A stretch of 64,000 bases of DNA from Obelidium mucronatum. Lineage: Eukaryota; Chytridiomycota; Chytridiomycetes; Chytridiales; Chytriomycetaceae. Under the pieces are notes generated by a model. That model did not search any database and was not told the DNA's origin. It saw only the letters and a program-made list of their open reading frames with translations. The position numbers and the translations under genes were made by a program. The DNA is taken from contig JAIVFH010000009.1 in NCBI GenBank assembly GCA_025765595.1, positions 310,001 to 374,000 of the forward strand, read 5' to 3'. This document shows positions 13,026-23,500 of this stretch, in pieces (within the stretch, counting starts at the first letter, position 1; every line of letters starts with the position of its first letter).

Positions 13026-14138
13026 TCAGTACTTTTTTAAAGTCTTGACAATGGTAAGCTTTCCCTTCCAAGCAAAACGACTCAACCAGACTTCATAAAG
13101 CGGAGCACAAAAAAGCGCAGAAACAACCACGTAAAACCCTCCACTCAAATAAAAGGGAGGAGGTGAGCTGGAGTTCCAGCTATTCACGTGTTCACGAAAT
13201 CCAGGGATATTCATAACAACCTTATACTCTTGCTGGTCATCTGAATTGTGATTAGCACGCAAATTTGCATACTGGTTGTCAAACATGGATTTTGTTCGTT
13301 GATCAGCAAACTGGTACACTTTTTCAAAATTGGCAAAGACGAGACGGTGGCGACCCAGTTCCTCCGGAGTTTTATCAGAGTTGTCGTAGTATTCGTTAAA
13401 GCGAAAATTCTCGGCCGCTTCGTCGGTAGCAACTTCTACATTGCTCGATGTCGTTTGATCCTGGAAACTACCACCCTTCCCTTCTGGGCCGGGTACCCAA
13501 GACCTGCTTGTACTGGTATGCACTTCAATATGGTAGCATCTTGCAGACATGGTCAAAGTGGGAGGAGCAGAGCGCACCGCTTGCATGTAATGTGGAACCA
13601 CGTTGCCCATACTGAGACAATTCAGGGACTTGTAAGTTGGCTTCTTGAATGCAAGCAGCACATTCGCAATGCTGCCAAGACCAAGAAGACCCATTCCAAT
13701 ATAAAAGGGAACGTCGGCAATAATACCAAAGGTGGCCGTGCATTGGTTGAGAGGCTTGAAGAGGACAATTACAGATGCCCCGACAAGGACGGCAACTCCG
13801 GCAATCCAAAAGAGTAGTACAATGGCCAGACGGTTACGCAGACCTCGGCGTTCGTCAATGGTTGCAGCACCTCGAAGAGTGACCCCAACAGTAGCAACGT
13901 GGAGCAAGATCAGAACAACACCAATGGCGCCTCCAACTATAACAGGAAGCAGTGTTTCAAGGTTAAAGCCAGGATTAGGGCGGATAGAGCGTAGGCACTT
14001 GTTCACTGCGCAGCTGAAGCTTTCAGTCTCGCAACTCTGTCGGTAGCAGTCCCAAGCGCAGGTGCTCTGGGTGCTCAAAAACACTCCTAGGGTTCCATTC
14101 AGACATTGTGTAAGGGTAGTGCGCGCACCACAGCTCAT
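13026..14138 (-). CDS. TMEM151-like multi-pass membrane protein (copy 2)
   Basis: A single-exon frame of 370 residues on the reverse strand from the ATG at 14136-14138. It has the same architecture as copy 1: a Cys-rich N-terminus (C-x-W-D-C, then CAVNKCLRSIRPNPGFNLE), paired TM helices after LLPVIVGGAIGVVLILLH, a third and fourth helix, then MSARCYHIEVH and FADQRTKSMFDNQYANLRA, and a final hydrophobic segment. Copy 2 has an extra Gly/Ser/Gln-rich insertion (about residues 222-245) before the acidic EYYDNSDKTPEELG block. Both copies end in a basic tail (VKTLKKY / VKTFKKK). Clear tandem duplication; biological role unknown. Confidence 0.6.
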   Translation of the reverse strand: MSCGARTTLTQCLNGTLGVFLSTQSTCAWDCYRQSCETESFSCAVNKCLRSIRPNPGFNLETLLPVIVGGAIGVVLILLHVATVGVTLRGAATIDERRGLRNRLAIVLLFWIAGVAVLVGASVIVLFKPLNQCTATFGIIADVPFYIGMGLLGLGSIANVLLAFKKPTYKSLNCLSMGNVVPHYMQAVRSAPPTLTMSARCYHIEVHTSTSRSWVPGPEGKGGSFQDQTTSSNVEVATDEAAENFRFNEYYDNSDKTPEELGRHRLVFANFEKVYQFADQRTKSMFDNQYANLRANHNSDDQQEYKVVMNIPGFREHVNSWNSSSPPPFYLSGGFYVVVSALFCAPLYEVWLSRFAWKGKLTIVKTLKKY

Positions 14139-14887
14139 GTTTCAGATTGGACTAATTTTTTTCTTCAAATTTTCAGATGCCGTTCCAACAAAAATTGATT
14201 AAAAGCATGGTGATGGTGAGATGCAGACCTTGAAAAAATCCAATTTCAAGATGGCAAAGTGGATCTTGGCGGAGTTAAGACTTTTTAGCCATGTACAAGA
14301 AACTTCACTTACCTGTTTCACAGACATTTGTTGTTGCCAAAGTCCAGATCCTGTTTCTGCAAACATACATGTTTCGCGCCCTACTCCGATAGCATCAATG
14401 ATTGTACTTCAACGATAGTAAACATTTCGACCCGAAGCAACAAAAAAAAGAGGAACGTTTCGGCATGATCTTTCAGAGAAGACTGATACGGCTGTGATCT
14501 TCTTGTCTATGTTGAAGTCGAACCATGTTAGAAAGGACGGAATAAACGAGTCAGAAATACTTCTCAGCGCCGGTTGGACACTGCGATTGTGCCTCATCAT
14601 GGACTTGGAAAAAAAAGATGCACTTGCGCTTTACATGGTAAGTGTTGCTTCCACGATTGTTATTCGCGGCGCGCGGCGACTTAGATCCAACATCCATCCA
14701 ATACTAAGAAACTGTGAATTCGATGCCAAATCCGTAACTATGTCGAGCCATTGAGAACTTGAGCCCATTAATTCATGAGTGCGAAACTGAATACGTTTGA
14801 AATGCTGAGCAGAGACACGGCACAGTAAAAAGATTTGGTTTTAAAAAGTACAGCTCGACTTTCGGTTGCTGTCTTTTTATTCCCCGT
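14139..14887. other. Intergenic region, no gene recognised
   Basis: Spacer upstream of copy 2 and downstream of DPM3. The first 150 bp resemble the 5' flank of copy 1. The short open frames in 14400-14760 have no recognisable similarity and poor composition. No RNA gene seen. Confidence 0.4.
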
Positions 14888-15331
14888 TTACTCAATCTGC
14901 ACACCCCTTCTCTTGAGATCAGTTTTCGCTTCTGTGATTTCCTAATAACACAAAAAACACACATAAAGGATCAGTTGTTCCGCATTTTTGGCTCTTGTAA
15001 AACCCTCAAGACATTGACTCCCTTACCTTCAGCAGACTCAGGTAGGCATCGGGACAGTCACCAAAGGTGACCAAAGCGTATCCGATAGAAAACAGAGAGT
15101 AAGATCCGAATGCAACAAGCAGCCATAGCGGGAGCTGTATGGGTAAATAGGTGCTATTTTTTTTAGTTGGCTGTTCCTCCCAGACTTGACTCTTGCACGC
15201 ACCACTGGGGCAATGTCATCCAGATACTGCGGCACAGGAACAAATGGAATCACGACAGAGTGAAGAAGTAAGACAATCCATGCGACAGTGCCAAGGGCAA
15301 ACGTGAGTCCCAGTGTTTGCGCTCTGCCCAT
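14888..15331 (-). CDS. DPM3: Dolichol-phosphate mannose synthase subunit 3 (DPM3)
   Basis: Three small exons on the reverse strand from the ATG at 15329-15331 give about 96 residues, the usual DPM3 size. Two TM helices (residues about 7-32 and 44-68) are followed by the family signature: LPLWLLVAFGSYSLFSIGYA, then LVTFGDCPDAYLSLLK, and the C-terminal EITEAKTDLKRRGVQIE that ends the protein. DPM3 anchors the catalytic subunit DPM1 in the ER membrane. The enzyme makes dolichol-phosphate-mannose for N-glycans, O-mannose and GPI anchors. Introns start gtgcgt and gtaagg. The 5' end lies 53 bp from the 3' end of the TEX9 gene on the same strand. Confidence 0.9.
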
Positions 15332-15384
15332 TATTTAATTGATTTTTTATTCATAACAAAATGCGATGCAAATAAAAGAACAAC

Positions 15385-15614
15385 TCAGACATCTTTTCCT
15401 GCCATTGGTCGGCAATTCAATGCACGTACAAACTCTTCTTCTGAAAAATCGAGGAGTGCGGCTGCTTCCAAATGCAGTTTTTGACGTTTGAGGTTGTCGA
15501 TCAGCAAGTTTTGCTTTTTGAAAACCGATAGCAGTTCGGCCTTCTGTTTGATAAGTTTCTTGTTGTCTGTGAAAAGATTTTGCTGGTTTTTCTTCAAGGT
15601 TTCAATCTTTTCCT

Positions 15615-15656
<42 letters not shown>

Positions 15657-17370
15657 AATGTGAGGGAGTGTCAGATCTGCAAACGATACAAAGAAAAAAA
15701 AAGTTAAATACTTTGGAATCTGCGTTCGTCTTTGCCAGCGATTGTTTTAATTTATCGATTTCTTCAAGTGCCCGATTCAATCTGAGAGTGTCGGTTTAAA
15801 AGCTTGTTACTCTTAGTTTTCGCGCCATGGCCTAACCTCAAGTCTTTAGACGTCACATCGTTCTCTGTTGTCTTCCTTTCTTTATTCAATCCATCTAGTT
15901 CCTAAAATCTTGGAATTTAGTTTCGACACACCAAAAAAAAAAACAATAAAACTCACCTTTCTCAGGGATGTTCGCTCCGCTTCGAGAATTTCATTACGTG
16001 CTTTTAGATCTATATTTGACCGATTTGATTTTTCTACTTGCGCCTTATTGATTTTCGAAAAGTTACAAAATATTACAACACACAAACACAATAAAAACTG
16101 CTACCTGAAGCGTTTGTACATTTTTCGCAATTTTTGACCGCTCCTCATCAAAAAACTTGAGTTTCTCTTCCAACATTGCAATAGCCGCATCCTTGATTCC
16201 TTGATTTTTGACAACCTTTTCCATTTCTTCTTGGACGACAACAAGTTTTGCTTTAAGGAGTCTGTTTGTAGCCTCTTTGGTTTTTTTGCGTGTGTGTATG
16301 TGTATGTGTTGTTGTTGTCGTTGAGATTGCTGCGCTTCCTAAAAATCAACACAAATCATTCTGACCTAATCCGATCCCGTCTTCCATTGGTCCCAACACA
16401 AAAGACTGTGTTTTTGGTATTGATTTTGAATCCAAGTGTTTTGCCATGGAGCTAGATGGGCGACTTTTGAAGAGAAGAGAGAAATGGGGCATGTTTAGTA
16501 AAAGGGAGGGATCAAAAAGTAGGAAGGGGTTTTACGTTGACAAAGAGTTTTTGTGAGTAGTATTGATTTCATCCGGTTTTGGATGTGGCGGTTTAGTGTC
16601 CTACAGAAAAAGTTCAACAAAAATAAAATAAATAAAAACGGCTGTTAGGTAATCGAATACACTCACCATCGATGTCGCGGATCGACCTCCCTTGGGTTTT
16701 AATTGAACGGCCGGTTGCTTTCCTGCCGCGGATTTCAAGATTGATTTTGGACGTGGCGGAGGCTTTGTATTATTGCTGGGTGTTATGATTGGGGCATATT
16801 CTGCAGCTCTACTGATGAGTTCAACTTCTTCTGGCTGGCTACTTGGTTTTTCCGGTTGTTGTGGTGCTGGTGGTATTTGATGATCGACAAGGTAGTGCGC
16901 GAGTGGTTTCTGTAGATGCTCTTTTCCCTCTTTCTGTGGATGACAGAAGGAAGTTGACGAATCAATCAAAGATTTTAAGTGGTGTGGGTGTTAAATTACC
17001 ACAAGAAGTTCGGCTCTTTTGACTACAATATCCGATTTAAGTTGGATCTCTTTGTTTTTGCGACTATCGGAGAGCCATCAATTTTTTTCGATCGCGTTGC
17101 GAGGAAAAGGGCAGGCAGATATGAAATCCATTTTTCTCTTCTTACATGTATTCCTTTTCGCGTTTCAACAGCTCTTTGCTCAACGTAAAGTCTGGTGTAT
17201 GATAGCGGTGAGGTGAGCCCAAAGAAAAAACAAGACGAATGCAGAATGCACTTACGATCTTCCGTGTCCAGATTTTCCGAGACTCCGCTAGAATCGCTGA
17301 TGGCAGGACTAATTCGGCCATGCTGCTGGTGCTCATCTGTTGATATTGGGGCTTCCGTGCCGCCTTCCAT
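15385..17370 (-). CDS. TEX9: TEX9-like coiled-coil protein (flagellar/centriolar)
   Basis: About ten exons from an ATG at 17368-17370 give roughly 450 residues. The N-terminal part contains LSKELLKREKEYIRKNKEIQ, corresponding to the LEKEY motif of TEX9. A low-complexity Pro/Ser region follows (PPPRPKSILKS). The rest is coiled coil: RLLKAKLVVVQEEMEKVV, NRALEEIDKLKQSLAKTNAD, then KQNLLIDNLKRQKLHLEAAA and FSEEEFVRAL, which is the conserved TEX9 C-terminus. TEX9 is found mainly in organisms with motile cilia or flagella. It is associated with centriolar satellites and sperm, fitting a zoospore-forming fungus. The gene contains a 40-A homopolymer encoding 13 Lys residues. One intron in the middle (about 61 nt, gtgttg donor) is uncertain. 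Confidence 0.8.
15616..15655. repeat. 40-bp poly(T)/poly(A) homopolymer inside TEX9 coding sequence
   Basis: Forty consecutive T on the + strand. Read in the gene's direction it gives 13 AAA lysine codons after SHS and before QEKIETLKK, keeping the frame. It is near the size where polymerase slippage is frequent, so its true length may differ. Confidence 0.9.
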
Positions 17371-17531
17371 TTTTGTGGACAATTTTTAGTCCTATTTATT
17401 TTATTGAATTTCTGCTTAATTTATTGATATTATTAAATATTAGGAAGAGAAGTCTAAAAGAAATAGAATAACTGCTTTTGATTTCTTTCTTTTATTCTTG
17501 ATGGAAAATACGCGTTGAACAAACTCTAAAA

Positions 17532-20500
17532 CTATATCGGCATCATCAGTCCAAAAAACGCGATCACTGACAGTCTACTTATTTGGAACCTTGCATCTCC
17601 GCTGCTGGAATGCAAAATCTTTCCAGGAGTGCCTGCAGCAGGTGCTGGAATGTAGGGAGTCTTTGCTGCGCTTGGTGTTGCTTTTGGCAAAGGATTGGTG
17701 CCCGTGGTTTGAGCTGCAACTGCGCTGGTAGTTAACACTGCAGCGGTGGTTTGAGGGGCTACCACCGTAAACGAGCTGGATTGTTCCGTCACTTGCTGGG
17801 CTTGAGATGTTGTTGTGGGTGAAACCTTGACAACCAATGTTGAGGTGGTGGAATCGCGAGTGGTACTACGAGTGGTGCTAGTATTTTGTACGTTAGTACT
17901 TGGCTTTGCCGTGGTTTCTGTTTTAGGAATCGTTGTTATGGGTGTTATGACTGCTGGAAGTTCGGATTTCGTAGTAGTAGTAGGTTCTGGTTTTGGCTGT
18001 GGAGGTGGTGGCGGAACTGTTGTTGGAACTGGGGAAGGACTTGGAGTTATTTCTTGAGGTCCAGGGCAGGAAGGATCGTTTTTATAGCATAGCCCTCCTC
18101 TGCCTTGATTTCCAAAGTATCTAATGGAAGTAACGTCCTGTATTATTTTGTCGGTGAGTTTAGAAGAGAAAGAAGAGAATTGACGGATTACATACAATAT
18201 TCTTTACAGGATCAAAAGCAGGTTGAACGACCAGATCGCAAACAACACCACTGGCACCACAACTTCCGGCAGTGCAGCGTAGACTGGTGACGCCAATCCC
18301 ATCGTGTGGATTAAAAGTTTTTGGAGGTTCATTTCCACAAATGTAAGTCACAGTATCGGTAACGAAAACAGGCTTTCCGTTCCAAAAGTGCTTCCCAACG
18401 TGAAGGATAACCTTCATTTCTACAGTATCAAGGGCATACACGGAACCAACAGTGCTGTATTCAAACACCATTCCTTTGAAAGGGCTGACCCAGGGATCCG
18501 AATTGACTTTGCATGACTATAACCAAAAAAAAATAAGCTGGATTAGATTATAGCCCTATATGAGACAAAATTATTGAATTAGTTCTTTAACTAATTGTCT
18601 TTTTAATTGTCAATGTGGTTTTCTTTATTCTTTCCTTACTATTTATATTGCATGATTTGAAATGTAAAACTAATAATAAAGAATAAAACATAATAATGAA
18701 CTGAAATTCAAATGCCGCTTCGCGTAACTGTAATTAACTGATGAGAACTGAAAACGCGGTAAGAACACGTGTTTCATTTTAAGTGCTTGTGAATGTAGAC
18801 TTGTCAATAAAGTGTAGAATAAAGTCAACACTCCCCCACATTTGCAACGCGCTTAACAATAGCGTCGCGATGCTTTAGAAACTTGATTCGAGGCAGTGGC
18901 TTGGTCAGAGTGTCTGCGGTCATGCGGTCAGTGGAGATGTACTTCAAGGTAATGTTTCCAGCATGAACCTGTTCACGTACGTAGCGGTATTTCACATCCA
19001 TATGTTTGCTTCGTTGATGCGATTTGTTGTTTCGACTGATGGCAATGGCGCCTTGATTGTCTGCGTAAATTATCGTTGCTTGGTTTTGTCTTGTAAATAT
19101 TTCTTCCAAAAATTGACGCAACCACACGCACTCGGTAGTCGCTTGGAAAGCAGCGGTCCATTCAGCCATCATCGATGAAGTAGCAACGGTAGGTTGTAGC
19201 TTGCTTTTGGCGGAGATAACGGCATCAGCTAACATAAAACAATAACCTGTAGTAGAGTGACGAGTGTCGATGTCTCCCGCCCAATCCGAATCAGTAAAAC
19301 CATACAGCGTAGAACCATCGCTTGCATTACCGTCGAAAGTAAGTCCATAATCTTGTGTGTTAGCGATGTATTGAAGCAATCTAATCCCAGCGTTCCAGTG
19401 AGCTTCTTGGGGTGCTGAGACATAGCGGGCAAGAGTTCCAACAGCGTACAATACGTCTGGGCGTGTCCAAACGGCAAGGTACATGACAGAACCGACGAGA
19501 CCACGAAAATTGTAAGTATCGTTGTTTAAGAGTGGTGTCTCGGTGTCTTTGCTAAGCACGAGTGAATCCAACATAGGAGTCTGGATCTTAACGTCTGTCT
19601 GGATATTGAATCGTTCGAGTATCTTGGCCGTGTAGCCGGGTTGGGTGAGTGAAAGTGTCTTCTGTCTTCTGTTACGTGAAAATCTCATACCAATGTAATC
19701 TTGTAGTTCACCGAGGTCGTTAATGTCAAGTACAGACTTGAGCATATCCTTTGCGCGCTTGATGGTCTCCTTGTCGGTCGCAAACAGAACAAGGTCGTCA
19801 ACGTATACCATGAGTAGGACTTCGCCATTTTGGATCTCCAGCTTGTATACGCATTCATCATTAATGAGGCGTGTAAATCCCAACTTAGTAAGTTCCTTAT
19901 TTAAAGTTTCATTCCACGCTCGTCCTGACTGTTTCAATCCGTAGAGTCCTTTCTTCAATCGGAGAGCGTTGGTGCGGCCTTTCAGCTTGTAACCTTGTGG
20001 CGGTCGCATGTAGATTTCCTCGTCCAGTGTTCCATGTAAGTAGGCGTTGTTTACATCGAGTGAATGTACTTCATAATTTCTAATAGCGGCAACAGCAAAT
20101 AGAGATTTGACGGAAGCATTCTTCACGACTGGCGCAAAGGTCTCGTAGTAGTCCATTCCAGGGACTTGAGTGTATCCGCGAGCAACGAGACGGGCCTTAT
20201 ACTTGGTGAAGTTTCCGGCGGCGTCTCTCTTGATCTTGAATACCCAGCGGCTTCCGATGACTTTTCTGTTATCAGGTAAGACAGTTTCTTCCCATGTTTC
20301 GTTTCGAATTAAAGCTTCTAATTCCTTATCAATAGCTTCAATCCAGTGTTCACGTTGTTCAGATTTCAAAGCGTCGTCGTAATGAGCTGGATCGGTGGAA
20401 ACAGTAGATACTTGAGCAGCGTAAGCACGTAAATCACATCTTGCAATCTTTGCATCGAAACCGAATCTAACAGGTTGTTTCTTTTCACGAATAGGTCTTT

Positions 20501-23500
20501 GATTTCTCGGCGCAATGGAGGTGGAAGGTACATAGTCAGTATCGGGTCTTGGATTGTGTGGCGATGAAGACGGCATTGGTGTCCCGTATCTTCCAGGAGT
20601 GGAAGGAATCGAAGGGGTTCTGGATGGACTTGGAGCATTTGATCGAGTAAGTATAAATTCATCTTCGGTTTCATCGTCGCTTGATTCTGACGTAGCTGAA
20701 GCAGACGGAGTTCCTTGAGGAGTTGCATATGGAGTAGTGGTTTGCGCTTCAACCTCGGAATCGGAATCGGAGTCTTCAATAACTTGGATTCTTGGCGAAG
20801 GAAGTTCAAGGATTTTGATGGAGGCAACGGCGTAAGTAGTTTGGCTTACTTCATTATACACTAAGTAGTTCCCATTTCCATTGTGATTAAAACCGATAAT
20901 TCTGCAGGGCACACCGCGGTTGTCGAGCTTCTTGCGCTTGGGGTCGGGTACATGAGCAAATGCCCTACTCCCCCACACGCGAAGCTTGGAAAGGTCCGGC
21001 TTGACGCCAGTAAGGGCTTCCAACGGAGCCTTGCCAAGTTTCTCGCGTGGAGTGCGATTGTACACGAAAACAGCGGATCCCAACGCATGCCCCCAAAACT
21101 TCTTGGGCAGGTTGGATTCGCGAAGCATTGCTCGAACCTTGTTCATCAACGTCTGGATAGCGCGCTCGGCTTTTCCATTCTGTTCCGGGTTATAAGGTGC
21201 GGTGAATGTTTGTTTAATCCCTTGCTGTTTGCAGAATTCCTTTAAACGTTTGTTTGTAAACTCAGATCCGTTGTCCGATCGAAATTCCTTGATGATGATC
21301 CCAATATTGGCCATTTCTTTGACGAATTCTTGGATATTGTCAAGAACTTCGTCATTTCCACGTTGAAGGTAAGCAGATATTGCTGATGTAGCATCTTCAA
21401 CCAAAACTAAAAACTTTCTATATCCCCCGATAGCTTCCACTTGAATCATTCCAGTTGTGTCGAGGTTCCAAGTGGCCCCAATAACAGAGTTGGGTTCACG
21501 AGGGGATTTAAATGAGCGGCGGTGAAGATTTGCTTCAATGCAAAATTCACATGTGTAGTCAAGATTTGGGTCAATTTCGGGTAAGCCTTTCACTAGGTCT
21601 TGATCCTTGATTAACATTTTAATAACATGTTTTCCACAGTGACCTAGGCGGCGGTGGAGAAGTTCAGCAGAGATACTTGGCTTGTGCACAGCTTTGACCA
21701 CGGCATTATTGGCGTTGATACGGCGAGCAACAATCGGCTTGGCGTTGACAATATAAAGATTGTCGGACTTGACAGCAGTAAGTACAGTTTGATTCTTAAG
21801 CTTGACGGTGGTTTGCTTGCTGTCGGTGGTGACTAAACATCCTTTATCACATAGTGCAGACATCGAAACAAGGTTTGATTCGAATTCAGGCACATGGTAG
21901 GCCTCTTGGAGTAGAACTTGGTCTCCTTGAGGGGTAAGCAGCGCAACAGATCCCTGACCGACAATATTAACAGTTGATCCTCCTCCAACAGTGACAGTCT
22001 TGTCTACGGGCTCATAGTTGCTGAAATGAGCACGATTCACAAAGAAGTGGCTGGAGGCACCGGAATCAATGATAGAGGTAACATGATTGGGATTCTCACT
22101 AGAGATGTCATTAATATTGTCGTTATTGTCATTAGCGCGTGCAGGATAAGCAGTAAATGCTTTATTGTCATTCAACGCCTCAGTCTTCAGCTTCAAAGGA
22201 CCAAACAGAATGTCAGCCCATTTGTCGCTGTAGGACTGGTCCCTTGGAATCTCGGTAAGGCAGTATTCTTCAAGATTGTAAACCATTGAGTAACGTAAAT
22301 TGTAGGAGCCATCTTCCAGAAGGATCGAATCGGGGTTGTACGGGTTCTTGAAACGAGAAGGAAAGCTAGAAAGCGGGTACGGCAACGTCATGCGTTCACT
22401 GACATCAAAATCAGGATCGGCTTTAGCTTGGCCATAAGCAGTTGAGTAGATGTAGTTTGCTTTGAATGGATCAACCTTGCGGCGAAGTACTAATTCTTGG
22501 AATGTTCTTTCACGATAGAAATCGTCAACTCGAATAGAGCGGGCTTCAATCTCAGCATTCTTGATGTTTCGTTCCTTGATGTGTCGACTCCAGTAAGAAC
22601 GGAGCTGTTCTTCAGTGTAACCAGGAATACGAAAAGAGTCCATGAGTTCTTCAAGTGTCCATTCGACATTTGGATCGTCGAAAGCAGCAAAGTTGTTCAG
22701 AAGTTCCCACGAAGTGTTCTGTGCGTCGTTCATCATCGCGGCTTGAGCGGAAATGGTGTCGAAATCGGATTCCATTGAGGTAATGTCGACAAACTTTGGA
22801 TTCCATTTTGCAAACGAGGCTAAATACTCATTGTTCTCGCAGTCCATTTCTTCAGTGTCATCGGCCCAATCGAGTTGGAATGGTCCAACACCAGAAGTTG
22901 GTTCAAGAACCTTCTTTGGCCCGAGTCGTTCGGCAATTGGAATCTTCTTCTTACCACGGAGGCGGCTCGAGATCGGACCAGAAGTGTCGACCCCAGCCAT
23001 GTAAGGAGTGGCCTTGGTTCCAAGACGGTCCTTGATGGTGGTAGCGGTAAGGGCAATGTATCCAGTCTTGTTGTTGTTGTTAACCGAGTCATTATTGCGA
23101 GTATTACTGTAGCTGCGGGCGCGTCCACGACTTCCTCCACGACCATAGCCAGCACGGCCGCGAGAGTTGTTCGTGTATCCTGAATTAGCAGTGGCCTTTT
23201 CAGCATCACGCTTGCGCTTGTTACAGTCGGCATACAAGTGTCCCTTGATTTGACAGTAGTTGCAGGTACGGGTTTCAATTGGCTTTCTCTTGTTATTGTT
23301 CTTAGCAAATAATCCAGTGTTGTTCTTAGCAGAATCGGGAGCGTCCTCAGCCTTGGAGATCAAACCATTGGCGTGTTTAGTGACTTCGTTGGATACCAGT
23401 TCAACAGTAAGTTTCTTGTCAGTAAGAGCGGAACTTGTGGTCAACATATTAACCAGTGTTTTCCAGTCGTCGTTGTCAGGAAGCGATTCAATAATCGTGA

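Noticed and set aside
16343..16369. Apparent 27-nt intron in TEX9 (gtcagaatg...tttttag)
   Set aside because: The phase does not fit. A 61-nt intron starting at an upstream gtgttg and using the same acceptor restores the coiled-coil frame.
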